A stretch of DNA of 64,000 nt from Acetobacteraceae bacterium. GTDB lineage: Bacteria; Pseudomonadota; Alphaproteobacteria; Acetobacterales; Acetobacteraceae. Numbering within the stretch: the first letter of the stretch is position 1; each line of letters begins with the position of its first letter. Both the position numbers and the translations under genes were made by a program. Below the pieces are notes generated by a model. That model was given only the letters and a program-made list of their open reading frames with translations, had not been told where the DNA came from and did not search any database. This document shows, piece by piece, positions 38,521-46,316 of the stretch. The stretch is from assembly GCA_004843165.1 (NCBI GenBank), contig CP039459.1:561501-625500 (forward strand), given 5' to 3'.

Positions 38521-38540
38521 GTATTGAATAAAAAAAATCT

Positions 38541-39785
38541 TCAAGCGTCCATTAATGCTCTGGCGATACGATTTTTAAACGGTACCAACCGGTTAGCCAC
38601 TTTGAGCGCCGCTTTTCTAGCAATCAAGAAAGGCGTTTCATCCCGTGTATAAACTGTCCCAATCGCATTCGTTGCCGCAAAAAGCGGAAAGGTCGCCATT
38701 CTTAATTTATGACAATATTTCCGCAATGCCTGTGCATTTCCGGGATCAGCATCTTTGGTTTGCAGCATTTCCTGCGCCAAAATTTCCTGTGCCTTGAGAC
38801 CGAAATTAAAGCCATGCGCCGTAATCGGATGCATACCGACTGCCGCATCCCCCACCAGCGCCATTCTATCCGCATAGAAACGATGCGCATAAACAGCTTT
38901 GAGCGGATAAGCAATACGAGGGCTTGAAAGTGTCAAAGGGCCATAACGATCTTCCGTAAGGATCGAAATTTCCTTATTAAATTCCGCTGCATCGCATTGC
39001 TGTAAATGCGTAATTTTTTCAGGAGACATGGTTAAAACCAAAGAAGACTGATAGCGACCGTCCTCCGTCATTTCTGCAACCGGCAAAAGCGCAACCGTGC
39101 GCCCCTCTGTAAACCATTGCAGCGCCACATTTTCATGCGGCACATAATGCGCTACCCGGCAAACCAAAACATTTGATTTAAAATCATGCAGAATAATCCC
39201 AATCCCAGCGGATTGGCGCAAATGGGAAAAACGACCATCCGCTGCGACAAGAAGACGTGCCGCAATTTTTTCTCCATTATCAAGCTCTGCCGCAACCGCT
39301 TTACCGCCCTGAATTTGACGTGTTTTCACAATCGAATGACCGCAAAGAAGCGTAATATTATCCGCCTCTTCTTTCACACGCTCATAGAGGGCTTTGCGAA
39401 TAAGATGGTTGGCAATCAACCAGCCCAAAGCTTTACCTTCACCTGTCTTTGGAGAAGATTTTCTTTTAAAAAGAGAGTGCGGTGCCTCAAAAATCAAAGG
39501 GGAAGATCCACCATCGCCACTTTCAACCCGTGCCTGATACATCGGGCAAATACATTCTTGCGGAAATTTTTCCCACACGCCTGCATTCTCAAGCCAACGG
39601 CGGCTATGATGGGTTAAGGCAATTTCCCTTCCATCGAAAGAAGGGGCGGCCAGCACCGTTTGCGGTGCCTTTTCCACAACAGCGACTCTCCAGCCATCTC
39701 TTGCAAAAGAAAGGGCCGTTGCAAGGCCGGCAGGGCCCCCGCCACCAATGAGAATGTCAAATGATTGTGCGTGAGAATTTTCCAT
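38541..39785 (-). CDS. FAD-dependent UbiH/COQ6 family monooxygenase
   Basis: A 414-residue aromatic-ring hydroxylase, probably of ubiquinone synthesis. It starts from the ATG at 39785, which has an ideal SD (GAGGAG, 7 nt); an upstream start 14 codons earlier is discarded. The dinucleotide-binding motif is ILIGGGGPAGLATALSFA. The DG motif is LVAADGRFSHLRQ and the GD motif is MALVGDAAVGMHPITAHGFN, all typical of UbiH/UbiF/VisC/COQ6. The ring position (UbiH, UbiF, UbiI or UbiM type) cannot be told from the sequence. Confidence 0.9.
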   Translation of the reverse strand: MENSHAQSFDILIGGGGPAGLATALSFARDGWRVAVVEKAPQTVLAAPSFDGREIALTHHSRRWLENAGVWEKFPQECICPMYQARVESGDGGSSPLIFEAPHSLFKRKSSPKTGEGKALGWLIANHLIRKALYERVKEEADNITLLCGHSIVKTRQIQGGKAVAAELDNGEKIAARLLVAADGRFSHLRQSAGIGIILHDFKSNVLVCRVAHYVPHENVALQWFTEGRTVALLPVAEMTEDGRYQSSLVLTMSPEKITHLQQCDAAEFNKEISILTEDRYGPLTLSSPRIAYPLKAVYAHRFYADRMALVGDAAVGMHPITAHGFNFGLKAQEILAQEMLQTKDADPGNAQALRKYCHKLRMATFPLFAATNAIGTVYTRDETPFLIARKAALKVANRLVPFKNRIARALMDA

Positions 39786-39881
39786 CTCTTTACTCCTCAA
39801 TGGGACAATCGGGCGCCCATAACCCACGATCTATAAATGCTATAAATATCTTACCTTCTTACGACATTTTCCAAACGGCTT

Positions 39882-40481
39882 CTAGGCTTTTGGCCAATGA
39901 AGCACATGATCTTCCAAGGCAGGCCGTTTCTTTGGCCCTAGTCCTTTCATCCGTTCCGGTTCGGAACCCACCAAAAGAAAACCCAGCAATCCGCCCTTTA
40001 GGGGATCTTCAGACAAGCCAAGCTCTTGACGCAATTGTGCATCTTCACCATAAGCACCACTAACCCAAACCCCACCAAATCCTGAGAAACTTAACGCATT
40101 GAGGATATTCATCGCCCCTGCGGCAACAGAATATTCCTGCTCAGATCGGGGGATTGCGCAATCGGGTAAATATTCCGCCCCAATCGCAATCGCCATAGGC
40201 GCATCTGCAAAACGACGCTCTAAACGTCCGAGTTTTTTTTCACCGATCTCTTCATTTTGACGATGGGCGGCTTGCGCAATTTTTTTCCCTAAGATTGCGC
40301 AATTTTTCTGCCCGTCAATCACAACAAAACGCCAAGGGCGAATACGGCCATGATCGGGAGCGCAAAGAGCTGATTTTAAAATTGCATTAAGGATTTCACC
40401 TTGGGGTGCTGGCGCTTGAGGGGCATCAACAGATTGACGTGCTAACAGCGCCTCTAGGGAAACAGGAAATGAAGTTGCCAT
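39882..40481 (-). CDS. nitroreductase family protein (YdjA-like)
   Basis: A 199-residue FMN oxidoreductase of the small, YdjA-like nitroreductase branch. The ALCAPDHGRIRPWRFVVI segment is the FMN-binding signature. SVAAGAMNILNALSFSGFGGVWVSG is the central helix region, and a short C-terminal GLGPKKRPALEDHV follows. The natural substrate of this group is unknown. It starts at ATG 40481. It lies upstream of the UbiH-type gene on the same strand, with a 96-nt gap, so a shared transcript is possible. Confidence 0.88.
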   Translation of the reverse strand: MATSFPVSLEALLARQSVDAPQAPAPQGEILNAILKSALCAPDHGRIRPWRFVVIDGQKNCAILGKKIAQAAHRQNEEIGEKKLGRLERRFADAPMAIAIGAEYLPDCAIPRSEQEYSVAAGAMNILNALSFSGFGGVWVSGAYGEDAQLRQELGLSEDPLKGGLLGFLLVGSEPERMKGLGPKKRPALEDHVLHWPKA

Positions 40482-40639
40482 AATTTTAATCCCATTAAAA
40501 AATTAAATCATATTTAAAAAATAAGGCCAAACCAACTGGGACAGGCTGGCAAAAGCTTTAAAAGCATTTTAACCTTATTTTGCATGTTAACGCCAATTTC
40601 TTTCAAAGAAATTCACCCAAAAGAAAAGGACAAAGCGCC

Positions 40640-41035
40640 ATGACCGTACCTTATGATCCCGATAATATTTTTGCCAAAATTATTAAAGGACTGATCCCTG
40701 CCAATATCATTACAAAAAATGCGCATGCTTTGGCCTTTCATGACATTGCGCCAAAGGCAAAAATTCATGCGATTGTCATTCCCACAGGCCCTTATCAGAA
40801 CTTCTCTGAATTTAACAGCAGAGCCTCTCAAGAGGAGAAAAATGATTTCTGGAATCTTGTTGAAGAAACGGCGCATCTACTCGAATCCCATTTTTTAGAA
40901 AAAGCTGAGGATAAAAGCCAGTCAGGTTTCCGTCTCATTACCAACCAAGGCCCAAATGCGGGACAAGAAGTGGAACATTTTCATGTTCATATTCTTGGCG
41001 GTCAAAAACTTTTTCCCCTTCATTCGGAATCCTAA
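40640..41035 (+). CDS. hinT: HIT family nucleotide-binding protein (Hint-like)
   Basis: A 131-residue histidine-triad hydrolase acting on nucleoside phosphoramidates or AMP-lysine. The HIT motif is HFHVHILGGQ near the C-terminus, preceded by GFRLITNQGPNAGQEVEH. The N-terminal half has DNIFAKIIKGLIPANII, typical of Hint proteins. The ATG at 40640 with AAGGA at 10 nt gives the expected start; an upstream TTG frame adds 20 residues without family support. It is a single gene followed by a short hairpin. Confidence 0.93.
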   Translation: MTVPYDPDNIFAKIIKGLIPANIITKNAHALAFHDIAPKAKIHAIVIPTGPYQNFSEFNSRASQEEKNDFWNLVEETAHLLESHFLEKAEDKSQSGFRLITNQGPNAGQEVEHFHVHILGGQKLFPLHSES

Positions 41036-41058
41036 AATCCCATTACTTGTCCAAAAGA

Positions 41059-41085
41059 GAGGTGAAAATTTCACCTCCTCTTTAT
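41059..41085 (+). terminator. hairpin after hinT, weak terminator
   Basis: GAGGTGAA (41059-41066) pairs with TTCACCTC (41070-41077) around a 3-nt loop and is followed by CTCTTTATTT. The T-tract is interrupted. Confidence 0.5.
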
Positions 41086-41237
41086 TTAGAATGTAAAAGT
41101 GGACATCAAAACAGCTTATTTTTTGTACAAAAAGCATAAAAACAAAGAAAAATATAAAAAAATGATGTTTTTCATGTTTTTTTACTTGCCATAAAGTTCA
41201 AAACTGCTCTATGAGTGGGGACACCAAACAGGCTCTT

Positions 41238-41313
41238 GTCTCGTTCGTCTAGAGGCCTAGGACACCGCCCTTTCACGGCGGCAACACGGGTTCGAATCCC
41301 GTACGAGACGCCA
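41238..41313 (+). tRNA. tRNA-Glu (anticodon TTC), copy 1
   Basis: Acceptor GTCTCGT pairs with ACGAGAC, anticodon loop CTTTCAC gives TTC, and the T loop is TTCGAAT. Discriminator G and CCA are encoded. It is identical to copy 2, 145 nt further on. Confidence 0.97.
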
Positions 41314-41382
41314 TTTGCTTTAGAGCATTCTCCTGTTACATAATCCCACTTATAATTTATATGTGGTGACTATAAGGCCATT

Positions 41383-41458
41383 GTCTCGTTCGTCTAGAGG
41401 CCTAGGACACCGCCCTTTCACGGCGGCAACACGGGTTCGAATCCCGTACGAGACGCCA
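41383..41458 (+). tRNA. tRNA-Glu (anticodon TTC), copy 2
   Basis: A second copy, identical over all 76 nt to 41238-41313 including CCA. The 69-nt spacer is unrelated to the flanks, so the duplication covers essentially the gene itself. Confidence 0.97.
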
Positions 41459-41526
41459 TTAGCCTTTGGATTATGAAATTCCTGAATATTTCAGAGCTTC
41501 ATTCACAGAAGCATAAGATGCCATTA

Positions 41527-41737
41527 TCAATCTTGCCTCAAGCAATCCAGAAATATAGAGCAAACAGAATTTTCTGCTTTTCTTCGGGCGAATTCAACGC
41601 TCCAACCCAATCCTCCGTTAAACCTGCCACGATTTTTAAAGTAATCCCAAAATCTATTCCAAGCATCATGCTTTAAAAGAAGCTCGATCGTCCTTATCTA
41701 AGATCTCTTGATATTTAGGAAATAAAGGATATTCCAT
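41527..41737 (-). pseudogene. possible frameshifted gene remnant downstream of the tRNA-Glu pair
   Basis: On the minus strand an ATG (41737) opens MEYPLFPKYQEILDKDDRAS, then FKA and a stop. In the adjoining frame, from about 41675, the reading continues as KHDAWNRFWDYFKNRGRFNG and on to SIFLDCLRQD and a TGA at 41527. A single shift at a TTTTAAA stretch joins them into about 70 residues. The family is not recognised. The composition (Trp, Phe, charged) is protein-like. It is divergent from, and abuts, the SDR gene start. Confidence 0.3.
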
Positions 41738-42542
41738 GACAGCTCATGCTACTTTCGCCAATAAGGTTGTTTTGATTACCGGCGCAGGTTCTGGAATTGG
41801 TTTAGCCACAGCGCAAGCCTTCGCCAGAGAAGGTGCACAACTTGTTCTTATTGGACGGAAAGAAAAACCTCTCAAAGAAGCCGCCGCCGCTATTTCAAAA
41901 GAAGGACATCTCGCACCGCTCGTCATTGCACATTGTGATGTCGCCGAAGAAGCACAAATTGCGGCAGCCATTAAACAGACTTTTGAAAAATTCGGACGTT
42001 TGGATATTGCCTTTAATAATGCAGGTATGGCAGGTGCCGGCGGCGCTTTGGCCGAGGTGAATAGTGCGGAATATCAACGCTTGATGAAGGTCAATGTTGA
42101 CGGGGTCTTCTTTTCGATGAAGCACCAAATTCCCCTCATGCTCAAAACCATTGCAAAATTTGAGAAAGAAGCCGGTGCAGGCGGCCAATGCCGGATTGTC
42201 AATACGGCCTCCTGTGCAGGGATTATTGGATTTGCCGGTGCCTCTGCCTATGTCGCCTCTAAATTCGCCGTGGTCGGCATGACAAAATCAGCAGCACTGG
42301 AATATGCACAGGCCGGCATTGCGATCAACGCCGTTGCTCCGGGCCCAATCGAAACACCTTTAATCCATGATTTTGCAAAAGGTGAAGAGAGCAAAAAAGC
42401 CTTATTGCAAACCCTTGCAATGACGGATTATGGCGTTCCGGAAGACGTGGCTGAAATCGTTCTAGGAATCTGCTCCCCCAGAATGAAATTCATGGCGGGC
42501 AGCGTGATTTCGATTGATGGCGGACAAACTGCCGGTTATTAA
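41736..42542 (+). CDS. short-chain dehydrogenase/reductase (SDR)
   Basis: A 268-residue classical SDR. The cofactor motif is TGAGSGIGLATA. The NNAG motif is FNNAGMAGAGG. The catalytic residues are Ser in VNTASCAGII and Tyr/Lys in YVASKFAVVG, with the C-terminal AGSVISIDGGQTAGY. It starts at ATG with AAAGGAT upstream. The substrate cannot be inferred; acetic acid bacteria carry many SDRs acting on polyols and ketones. It is monocistronic, followed by a terminator. Confidence 0.93.
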   Translation: MTAHATFANKVVLITGAGSGIGLATAQAFAREGAQLVLIGRKEKPLKEAAAAISKEGHLAPLVIAHCDVAEEAQIAAAIKQTFEKFGRLDIAFNNAGMAGAGGALAEVNSAEYQRLMKVNVDGVFFSMKHQIPLMLKTIAKFEKEAGAGGQCRIVNTASCAGIIGFAGASAYVASKFAVVGMTKSAALEYAQAGIAINAVAPGPIETPLIHDFAKGEESKKALLQTLAMTDYGVPEDVAEIVLGICSPRMKFMAGSVISIDGGQTAGY

Positions 42543-42569
42543 AGCTTTACAATAAAGGCTTTTTCAAGG

Positions 42570-42606
42570 AAGAATCTCAGAGTATCTTTTGAGATTCTTC
42601 TTTTTT
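42570..42606 (+). terminator. intrinsic terminator after the SDR gene
   Basis: AAGAATCTCA (42570-42579) pairs with TGAGATTCTT (42590-42599) around a 10-nt loop and is followed by CTTTTTT. It lies only 19 nt before the next ATG, so the next gene is probably transcribed weakly or by read-through. Confidence 0.85.
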
Positions 42607-42624
42607 ATAAAGCTCTCTAAACCC

Positions 42625-43161
42625 ATGAAAAAATATTTCTCGCTTTTTTTGCTTCCGTTTTTTTATCCGCTCTCCGCTTCAGCGGATTTGTGCAACGGCG
42701 TTTTATTAGAGGCGGTTGAAAATTGCGGTTTTCCACATGCGGCAGGCGAAGTTTTACACAAGCTTCATTCGGGGAAACCTAATAAAAATCACGAACCCAA
42801 AACATTCGAACAGCAACACCATCGTTGCCCTTGGCCTGCAAAGAAAATCACACTTTTGAACTGCCATATTATCTCAAGAGACACTTATCCCTATTATGAT
42901 CTTCTTCTCAACGATACGCCGGATGAGAAAACACCGATCACCTATGAAAAACTCTATGAAATCCTCACCCATGAGGCGGGCTTTTCTCTCGACAAAGCAG
43001 GGGATTTAGCCAGACGTTATAAGCGTGATCCAAATGATAACTGCTCTCTAAAAGTCGAACGCTATCTTTCTGCCCGAAAATTCGGCAGAACCTATCCGCA
43101 AAGGACATGGATGGCACCGCCCTGCCCCCTCATGCCCTCCATTGCTGTGCTAGATCAGTAA
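42625..43161 (+). CDS. secreted Cys-containing hypothetical protein
   Basis: A 178-residue exported protein from the ATG at 42625 (signal MKKYFSLFLLPFFYPLSASA). The longer TTG frame runs through the terminator and is rejected. The mature part has about six Cys (early LCNGVLLEAVENCGFP, central HHRCPWPAKKI, LLNCHII, later NDNCSL and PPCPL), which suggests disulfides. It has a basic segment RRYKRDP. No family was recognised. It converges with the kinase gene 23 nt away. The placement just downstream of a terminator leaves its promoter unclear. Confidence 0.6.
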   Translation: MKKYFSLFLLPFFYPLSASADLCNGVLLEAVENCGFPHAAGEVLHKLHSGKPNKNHEPKTFEQQHHRCPWPAKKITLLNCHIISRDTYPYYDLLLNDTPDEKTPITYEKLYEILTHEAGFSLDKAGDLARRYKRDPNDNCSLKVERYLSARKFGRTYPQRTWMAPPCPLMPSIAVLDQ

Positions 43162-43184
43162 GTATACTTTCCAAATAATGCGCC

Positions 43185-44642
43185 TTAGAAAAGCGAAGAA
43201 AGCATCTGTTTCGCTTCGACATGGCCTTTCATTGCCGCTTTTTTTAGATATTTTTCAGAGTGTTTGAGATTTTGGGGAATGCCATCGCCATTAAAATACA
43301 TCACGCCTAAATTATAATTGGCATCGGGATCACCGGATAAGGCGGCCTTTTCAAAATATTTTCGTGCCATCTCGAAATTTTGGCCAATCCCGTTTCCTTG
43401 GTAAAAAATCACTCCTAGGTTGAAAGAAGCGGCTATACTCCCGTGTTTTTCCGCCTCTTGAAGCCACTGGAAAGCCTTTTGAGGATCTTTTGAAACACCT
43501 CTTCCCTCAAAATAACGCAAACCTAAGGCACATTCTGCCTGTGGATTTTGAGAATGTGCGGCTTTTTTCAAAGAAAGAAGATTATTTTTCTGGGTCTGTT
43601 TTTGGGGATTCATCCCGAAATAATCAATCCCTGACTGCTGGCGGATACGGCACCACGGACAAGATTTACTTGAGGCTGAATAGTAATGTTGGGGATTAAC
43701 CTGACAGGATTTCAGCGTTTTTTGCATTTTCCCAAGAAATTGAACCCATTCAAAGGCACTCGGACGCTGAGGTGCTGTCGCGCCTTTAATCCCAAAAAAT
43801 CCTGATTTTCGCTCACCGAAAGCCGCCTCAAACGCTTTGCGGATTTCTGGTGGGAAATCCTTCAGGAGAAGCGATGCTCTAGGCGGCACATTGCTTACAG
43901 GACGTGTGAGAGAATAAGAAAATTGATAATCCCGAATTTGATGTCCTAATTCCTTATTAGGGTCACGAGGATCCGTCCCTGCAAAGGGATGACGCCCCAT
44001 GCCTAAAAGATAAAAAATCAAAACAGCGAGCGCAAAACAATCATGGTTTTCTGTGCGTAAAGTCTTCGTTAAAGACTGCCCTTGGAGCTCCGGCGCCGTA
44101 TATTCCTCAACACCAACCTGACAATGATAAGCCTTGCGCCCATCATGGATTTGGAAAGAGTCTGTATCAATCAAAATAGCCAACCCATCCCGTGAGATTA
44201 AAATCCCGGAATGGTTAATATCCCCGATAACACAGCCTGCTTTATGTACGCTCGCAATGGCACGCACAATATTTTGCGTTGTATGGACTAAAAAACGATA
44301 ATCTTTATTCGGAAATTTCAATCGGCGGCTTTTGGGACTGTAAAGCTCATGCACCGGTAAATAACCGACCACTTTTTTCATGCTAAATCCGCAAAAACAA
44401 CCCTTTTGGTCGGTCACAATAGCCTGTGGAAAGGCAACCATTTTTCCGGCACGTTCCGCAAGCTTTTGCTGAACCATAAAGCGAATTTTAGAGGCTCTGG
44501 AAGCGGCCTTATCCGGTTTATAAAGCTTTACCGCAAGAGAGGAGCTTTCTTGAATTTCATAAACATCCCCCTCACCGCCGCTCCCCAATTTTGCGCCGAG
44601 GGTGATAGGATGGCCATTCAAGTAAAAATGCGCTGGCTTCAT
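43185..44642 (-). CDS. TerY-P-triad-type protein kinase with zinc-ribbon and Sel1 repeats
   Basis: A 485-residue Ser/Thr-like kinase. The Gly-rich loop is LGSGGEGDVYEI (19-30), with Lys39 in LAVKLYKP. The catalytic Asp141 and Asn143 are in VIGDINHSGIL (no HRD His), and the metal Asp159/161 are in LIDTDSF. This DxD pattern and the later SCPWCRIRQQSG ribbon (about 320) are typical of the kinase of vWA-PP2C-kinase triads. Residues about 355-485 are Sel1/TPR-like repeats (ALGLRYFEGRGVSKDPQKAF and so on), an unusual tail. It starts 7 nt after the phosphatase gene. Cytoplasmic; target unknown. Confidence 0.88.
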   Translation of the reverse strand: MKPAHFYLNGHPITLGAKLGSGGEGDVYEIQESSSLAVKLYKPDKAASRASKIRFMVQQKLAERAGKMVAFPQAIVTDQKGCFCGFSMKKVVGYLPVHELYSPKSRRLKFPNKDYRFLVHTTQNIVRAIASVHKAGCVIGDINHSGILISRDGLAILIDTDSFQIHDGRKAYHCQVGVEEYTAPELQGQSLTKTLRTENHDCFALAVLIFYLLGMGRHPFAGTDPRDPNKELGHQIRDYQFSYSLTRPVSNVPPRASLLLKDFPPEIRKAFEAAFGERKSGFFGIKGATAPQRPSAFEWVQFLGKMQKTLKSCQVNPQHYYSASSKSCPWCRIRQQSGIDYFGMNPQKQTQKNNLLSLKKAAHSQNPQAECALGLRYFEGRGVSKDPQKAFQWLQEAEKHGSIAASFNLGVIFYQGNGIGQNFEMARKYFEKAALSGDPDANYNLGVMYFNGDGIPQNLKHSEKYLKKAAMKGHVEAKQMLSSLF

Positions 44643-44649
44643 CTAAAAA

Positions 44650-45441
44650 TCATTTCACCAATGCAAAGATCAATGTCTTATCATCATCCGTACGGCTACA
44701 CACTTTTTCACTTAGCAGTAGCTCTCCCAATCCTTTCGATAGGAATTTATCACAGCCTACTTTGTTCCGCCTTAGTGATTTTTCAAGCGGCCGAGACAAG
44801 GTCTGAAAAAAAGGTTGATGCGGCGTGTTATTGGAAAGATTTAGGGCAAGTCCCTCTAACCCATCGCTAAAAACACAAATACCTTTAATCTCTTTTGACT
44901 GTGTAGAGACCCGAATTTGCAACGTCTTATCTGTCAAAAAATAAGTTGTCGAAGCATATTCCCCATGATGCGGCGCCGAAAAACACTCCCAAGATTGCGT
45001 GGCATCACAGGTCACAATCGCCCCATCGCCAATATGGGCACAGATTTGCTGGGTACCATTACCCAAGAAAAGCACCAAGGTGCAGGCAAAATCTTTAAGA
45101 GAGAGATTTTCAGCGGACTTTTCCGCTTGGCGGGCAATCTCTTGACGTGTTTCTAAAACCCATCCTCTTAGAATCGTTTCCGAAGGTAAAATAGAGGATT
45201 TTTTAAAATAACGGCGGATTTTTTCTTTGAGAAAGCGGCAGGCAATTTGCGCCCCCTCGCCGCCGTGAGAGGTACTGCCGGCACCATCACAGACAATGGC
45301 GGAAAACCAGAAATCTTTCCGCTTTGAAAAAAGCGGCGGTGAAATTGGAAAGGCAACGCAAGCATCCTGCAAAGCAGTTTGGTTTTTAAGATGGCTCGTG
45401 CCAATTTTAGAGGCCTGCATCCACCGCCAAGGTTTCATCAT
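44650..45441 (-). CDS. PP2C-type protein phosphatase of the triad
   Basis: A 263-residue metal-dependent phosphatase. PP2C motifs are CDGAGSTSHGG (Asp52, with Ser/Thr), HIGDGAIV (about 137-143), FSDGLEGL (Asp193) and TDDDKTLI (Asp253/254); the acidic residues bind the two catalytic metals. The N-terminus has the short GTSHLKNQTALQDAC stretch seen in stand-alone regulatory PP2Cs. It lies 13 nt after the vWA gene and 7 nt before the kinase gene, so the three form one operon. It should reverse the action of the kinase. Confidence 0.9.
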   Translation of the reverse strand: MMKPWRWMQASKIGTSHLKNQTALQDACVAFPISPPLFSKRKDFWFSAIVCDGAGSTSHGGEGAQIACRFLKEKIRRYFKKSSILPSETILRGWVLETRQEIARQAEKSAENLSLKDFACTLVLFLGNGTQQICAHIGDGAIVTCDATQSWECFSAPHHGEYASTTYFLTDKTLQIRVSTQSKEIKGICVFSDGLEGLALNLSNNTPHQPFFQTLSRPLEKSLRRNKVGCDKFLSKGLGELLLSEKVCSRTDDDKTLIFALVK

Positions 45442-45454
45442 TCTCCCCCCCTTT

Positions 45455-46150
45455 TTAGATTTCAGCCCAGCCTTCCGGCGAAGGAAGCGCCACGCTTTCG
45501 CCTGGACGAGAACGGGAGACAGAGCTTAAAGAGCTGGAAAGCCAGCTAAAAAGCTCATTAAATTTAACCCCTTGAAGTTTCAGCGGCGCACGCACAGAAA
45601 GCTCTTTCAAAATATTCATATCGGCATCTTTTACGCCAATCCCAAAAAAGGCAAATTCTTTGGCCGCCTCACCGTTTCTAATCAATTCCATCGCTCTGGT
45701 GACATCATCATTAGGGCCACCATCGGTAATCATAAAAATCCAAGGGCGATAATATTTAATACCATTGGCCTGATATTGGCTTTTGCGATCTCTCAGCAAC
45801 CCAATAGCTGTTTCAATGGCTTCACCCATCGGGGTCAGGCCGGTTGCCTTAAAATCATAGGGATGGAATTCATCGACCGTTGAGAATTCTTGAGCAATTT
45901 TGACATCTCCGCCAAAGGTCACAATAGAAATCTCGACACGTTTTGCCGCCAAGGAATCTTTTTCCAGTTCGCTCTTAAAAAGGCGAACCCCTTCATTAAG
46001 ATCGTCAATGGGGCCTTTTGTGCTAAACATCCCAGCAGACATAGAGCCAGAAACATCAAGTAGCAGGATGCAAGGGCATCTATTTTCAGGATTTTCAGCA
46101 AATTCAATGGCTGAAAAATCAGAAAAAGGAACCTGTTCAAAATCGCTCAA
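45455..46150 (-). CDS. TerY-like vWA domain protein (first gene of the triad)
   Basis: A single von Willebrand factor A domain, 231 residues from a TTG at 46150 with a good SD (AAGAGGA, 8 nt). The longer frame runs through two hairpins and is rejected. The metal site MIDAS is complete: DVSGSMS (Asp32), the Thr in ATGLTPMGEAI and the Asp in MITDGGPND. The sequence IVTFGGDVKI is typical of TerY. In the described TerY-P triad the vWA protein is a phosphorylation-controlled scaffold. The C-terminal tail (SSSLSSVSRSRPGES) is Ser-rich, a possible phospho-target by inference. Confidence 0.88.
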   Translation of the reverse strand: MSDFEQVPFSDFSAIEFAENPENRCPCILLLDVSGSMSAGMFSTKGPIDDLNEGVRLFKSELEKDSLAAKRVEISIVTFGGDVKIAQEFSTVDEFHPYDFKATGLTPMGEAIETAIGLLRDRKSQYQANGIKYYRPWIFMITDGGPNDDVTRAMELIRNGEAAKEFAFFGIGVKDADMNILKELSVRAPLKLQGVKFNELFSWLSSSLSSVSRSRPGESVALPSPEGWAEI

Positions 46151-46216
46151 AATAATATTCCTCTTAGAGTCGTATGCGCTGTCTATCCGTGTGCGCTTTA
46201 GTCTAAAACCATACAG

Positions 46217-46254
46217 AAAGGAGGACAAGCACATAAATGCACCTGTCCTCCTTT
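46217..46254. promoter_or_regulatory. 11-bp perfect hairpin in the leader of the triad operon
   Basis: AAAGGAGGACA (46217-46227) pairs perfectly with TGTCCTCCTTT (46244-46254) around a 16-nt loop. It lies about 67 nt upstream of the vWA start. It may be a second terminator for the deaminase gene or an attenuator for the triad; the stem contains an SD-like GGAGG on the minus strand, but no ORF starts after it. Confidence 0.45.
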
Positions 46255-46265
46255 TTAAAAACCTG

Positions 46266-46307
46266 AAAAAAGCCCGATCGACTTCTTTAAAAAAGATTAT
46301 CGGGCTT
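46266..46307 (-). terminator. terminator of the adenosine deaminase gene
   Basis: AAGCCCGAT (46270-46278) pairs with ATCGGGCTT (46299-46307). On the minus strand the stem is followed by TTTTTC. It lies 10 nt after the deaminase stop codon. Confidence 0.82.
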
Positions 46308-46316
46308 GTAAAAAAT

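Noticed and set aside
41473-41676. 67-codon plus-strand frame after tRNA-Glu
   Set aside because: No SD or family match; the opposite strand reads more like a decayed protein.
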